Source: Bdellovibrionaceae bacterium UBA2466
GTDB taxonomy: Bacteria; Bdellovibrionota; FAC87; UBA2466
Length of the DNA stretch: 6,206 nt
NCBI GenBank assembly: GCA_002342225.1
Contig: DDPO01000177.1
Coordinates: 1 to 6,206, forward strand
Direction of reading: 5' to 3'
The translations under genes were made by a program, and so were the position numbers. Positions 4,788 through 6,206 of this stretch are shown piece by piece. The notes beneath the pieces are model-generated. The model did no database searches and was not told the origin of the DNA. It saw only the letters and a program-made list of their open reading frames with translations. Each line of letters begins with the position of its first letter. The first letter of the stretch is position 1.

Positions 4788-6203
4788 GCGTTGCAATAGG
4801 TAGTAAGATCCGCCAGAGACAGCAAAGCCCACAAACCAAGCGTAGTGATAAAGTCCTGAGATTGCTGCTGGGAATGTAGATGTTGGTAGAACCTTAATCG
4901 TCGTCAAGAAGCCAGGAATGTTGGGTACGATACCTAAAAATAGCGAGATAATGGCATTAGGATTAAATCCGTTCTTGTACCAGTACCGTCCAGATTCCGT
5001 ATAAAGTTCATCAACGACCAGAACTGTTTTTCTTAAAATAAAATAATCAACACTCAAAATGCCACCGATGGGTCCCAACAAACTTGAATAAGCAATAAGC
5101 CAAGTAAAGATATAACCATTCGGATCTGAAACAAGTTTCCAAGGAAAAATGATAGCGCCCAAAATGCCAGTGATGTATCCCCCTTTTTTAAAGTCGATTT
5201 TTGAAGGAGCAAGATTTGCGAAGTCATTCGCTGGGCTCACAATATTTGCCGCAATGTTAGTTGCGAGAGTAGATAGTGCTACAGCTAGCATAGCGAATGA
5301 GACTAAAATTGGAGAATTAAATTTACCTGCGAGATCGACCGGATCCCAAATGGTTTTACCATAAACGATGGTCGTTGCGCTGGTCACGACAACACCGATG
5401 AATGCAAAAATAGTCATCGAGGGAGGAAGACCGATGAGTTGACCTAGAGCTTGAGCTTTTTGTGATTTAGCGTAGCGAGTAAAGTCCGGAATATTTAGTG
5501 ATAGAGTTGCCCAAAAGCCAACCATTCCTGTGAGTGCTGGAAAGAAGAAGGCCAGAAAATCTTTCGTAGTCGAAAATTTAGAAGGTTGCGATAGGATGGG
5601 GCCTAATCCGTTAGCAGCAGATAAAGCCCAGAGTAAAAGAGCTCCCGCAGCAGCAGGTAAGAAAATGGCCTTAAAGAGTAGAAGCTTTCGGATGCTGTCG
5701 ATTCCGAAATAGACAACAAGCATATTAATGAGCCAAAAAATCAAAAAAGTAATAGCCGGACCCGTCTCAAGTCCCCAAGAGGTTGGAAAAATAGGAGGAA
5801 GAGTTGCAATACCTGGAAGCCAAAGCTTAATAGCTTGGTAGATCGCATATCCACCAATCCATGTTTGGATTCCAAACCAACCACAGGCCACAATTGCCCT
5901 TAGCATGGCCGGAATATTTGCTCCCAAAACTCCGAAGCTTGCTCTCGAAAAAACTGGAAAGTTGATACCGTACCTAGCCCCAGCATCTCCATTTAACACC
6001 ATGGGGATCACAACAATGGCATTTCCCAAAAATACGGTAAAAATAGCTTGCCACCAATTCATTCCGCCTTCGATGAGCGAACTTGCAATCATGTAGGTGG
6101 GAATACAGAGGCTCATACTGATCCAAAGAGCGGCATAATTCCAAGTGGTCCAAATTCGCTTTTCCTTTGGAACTACATCAAGATCTTCATTCGAGTATTT
6201 CAT
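4776..6203 (-). CDS. NCS1-family nucleobase/hydantoin/allantoin permease
   Basis: This 475-residue inner-membrane protein has about 12 hydrophobic segments and the LeuT-fold organisation of NCS1 cation symporters (Mhp1, PucI, bacterial uracil permeases, yeast Fcy2 as a distant member). Typical motifs appear in order: NEDLDVVPKEKRIWTTWNYAALWI at the N-terminus, IPTYMIAS (TM1 break), GMNWWQA, GINFPVFSRASFG, ACGWFGIQTWIGG, GFWATLSLNIPDFTRYA, ALSTLATNIAANIVSPANDFANL and GPIGGILSVDYFI. By analogy with Mhp1, W109 and Q113 match the ligand-stacking Trp and hydrogen-bonding Gln, W231 the second stacking Trp, and N316 or N320 the ligand Asn; S311/T312 lie near the sodium site. The substrate is probably a pyrimidine or a related ring such as uracil, cytosine, hydantoin or allantoin. 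The tail-to-tail cytosine deaminase favours cytosine or a mixed role, but this is inference. The ATG at 6203 has only three bases before it, so its ribosome binding site and promoter lie outside the window and a slightly earlier start is possible. Confidence 0.93.
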   Translation of the reverse strand: MKYSNEDLDVVPKEKRIWTTWNYAALWISMSLCIPTYMIASSLIEGGMNWWQAIFTVFLGNAIVVIPMVLNGDAGARYGINFPVFSRASFGVLGANIPAMLRAIVACGWFGIQTWIGGYAIYQAIKLWLPGIATLPPIFPTSWGLETGPAITFLIFWLINMLVVYFGIDSIRKLLLFKAIFLPAAAGALLLWALSAANGLGPILSQPSKFSTTKDFLAFFFPALTGMVGFWATLSLNIPDFTRYAKSQKAQALGQLIGLPPSMTIFAFIGVVVTSATTIVYGKTIWDPVDLAGKFNSPILVSFAMLAVALSTLATNIAANIVSPANDFANLAPSKIDFKKGGYITGILGAIIFPWKLVSDPNGYIFTWLIAYSSLLGPIGGILSVDYFILRKTVLVVDELYTESGRYWYKNGFNPNAIISLFLGIVPNIPGFLTTIKVLPTSTFPAAISGLYHYAWFVGFAVSGGSYYLLQRQSS

Positions 6204-6206
6204 GTT

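Overview
The window has six genes that fill almost all of it. They look chromosomal and bacterial: compact, moderately AT-rich by eye, with Shine-Dalgarno sites and a Sec-type signal peptide. The make-up (an oomycete/Vibrio-type secreted transglutaminase, an Old Yellow Enzyme, a CCC1/VIT transporter and a yeast-type cytosine deaminase) fits a free-living Gram-negative. A Bdellovibrio-like or other proteobacterial lineage is only a guess. I see no rRNA, tRNA, CRISPR array, insertion sequence or phage gene.

Layout, left to right: (1) 1-771 +, the 3' part of a gene for a beta-rich, probably extracellular protein of unknown function; (2) 780-1475 -, a VIT1/CCC1-family iron/manganese transporter; (3) 1564-3168 +, a secreted protein of the Phytophthora GP42 'transglutaminase elicitor' family that keeps the core of the Pep-13 motif (VWNQPV); (4) 3165-4232 -, an FMN ene-reductase of the YqjM/XenA class; (5) 4342-4779 +, a yeast Fcy1-type zinc cytosine deaminase; (6) 4776-6203 -, an NCS1-family nucleobase/hydantoin permease whose start lies three bases from the window edge.

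The strands alternate strictly (+ - + - + -), so no two neighbours share an operon. The three convergent junctions are an 8-base gap and two 4-base overlaps, both formed on the same TTAG (TAG on the + strand, TAA on the - strand). The two divergent gaps are 88 and 109 bases and must hold the promoters. I found no classical intrinsic terminator. A 7-bp hairpin with the shared stop in its loop lies at the deaminase/permease junction.

The only clear functional pair is genes 5 and 6: uptake of a pyrimidine or related base by the NCS1 permease and deamination of cytosine to uracil, a salvage pair with the same logic as yeast Fcy2/Fcy1 but built tail to tail. The most notable gene is the transglutaminase. 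Its family is best known as a trigger of plant immunity in oomycetes and has relatives in marine Vibrio.
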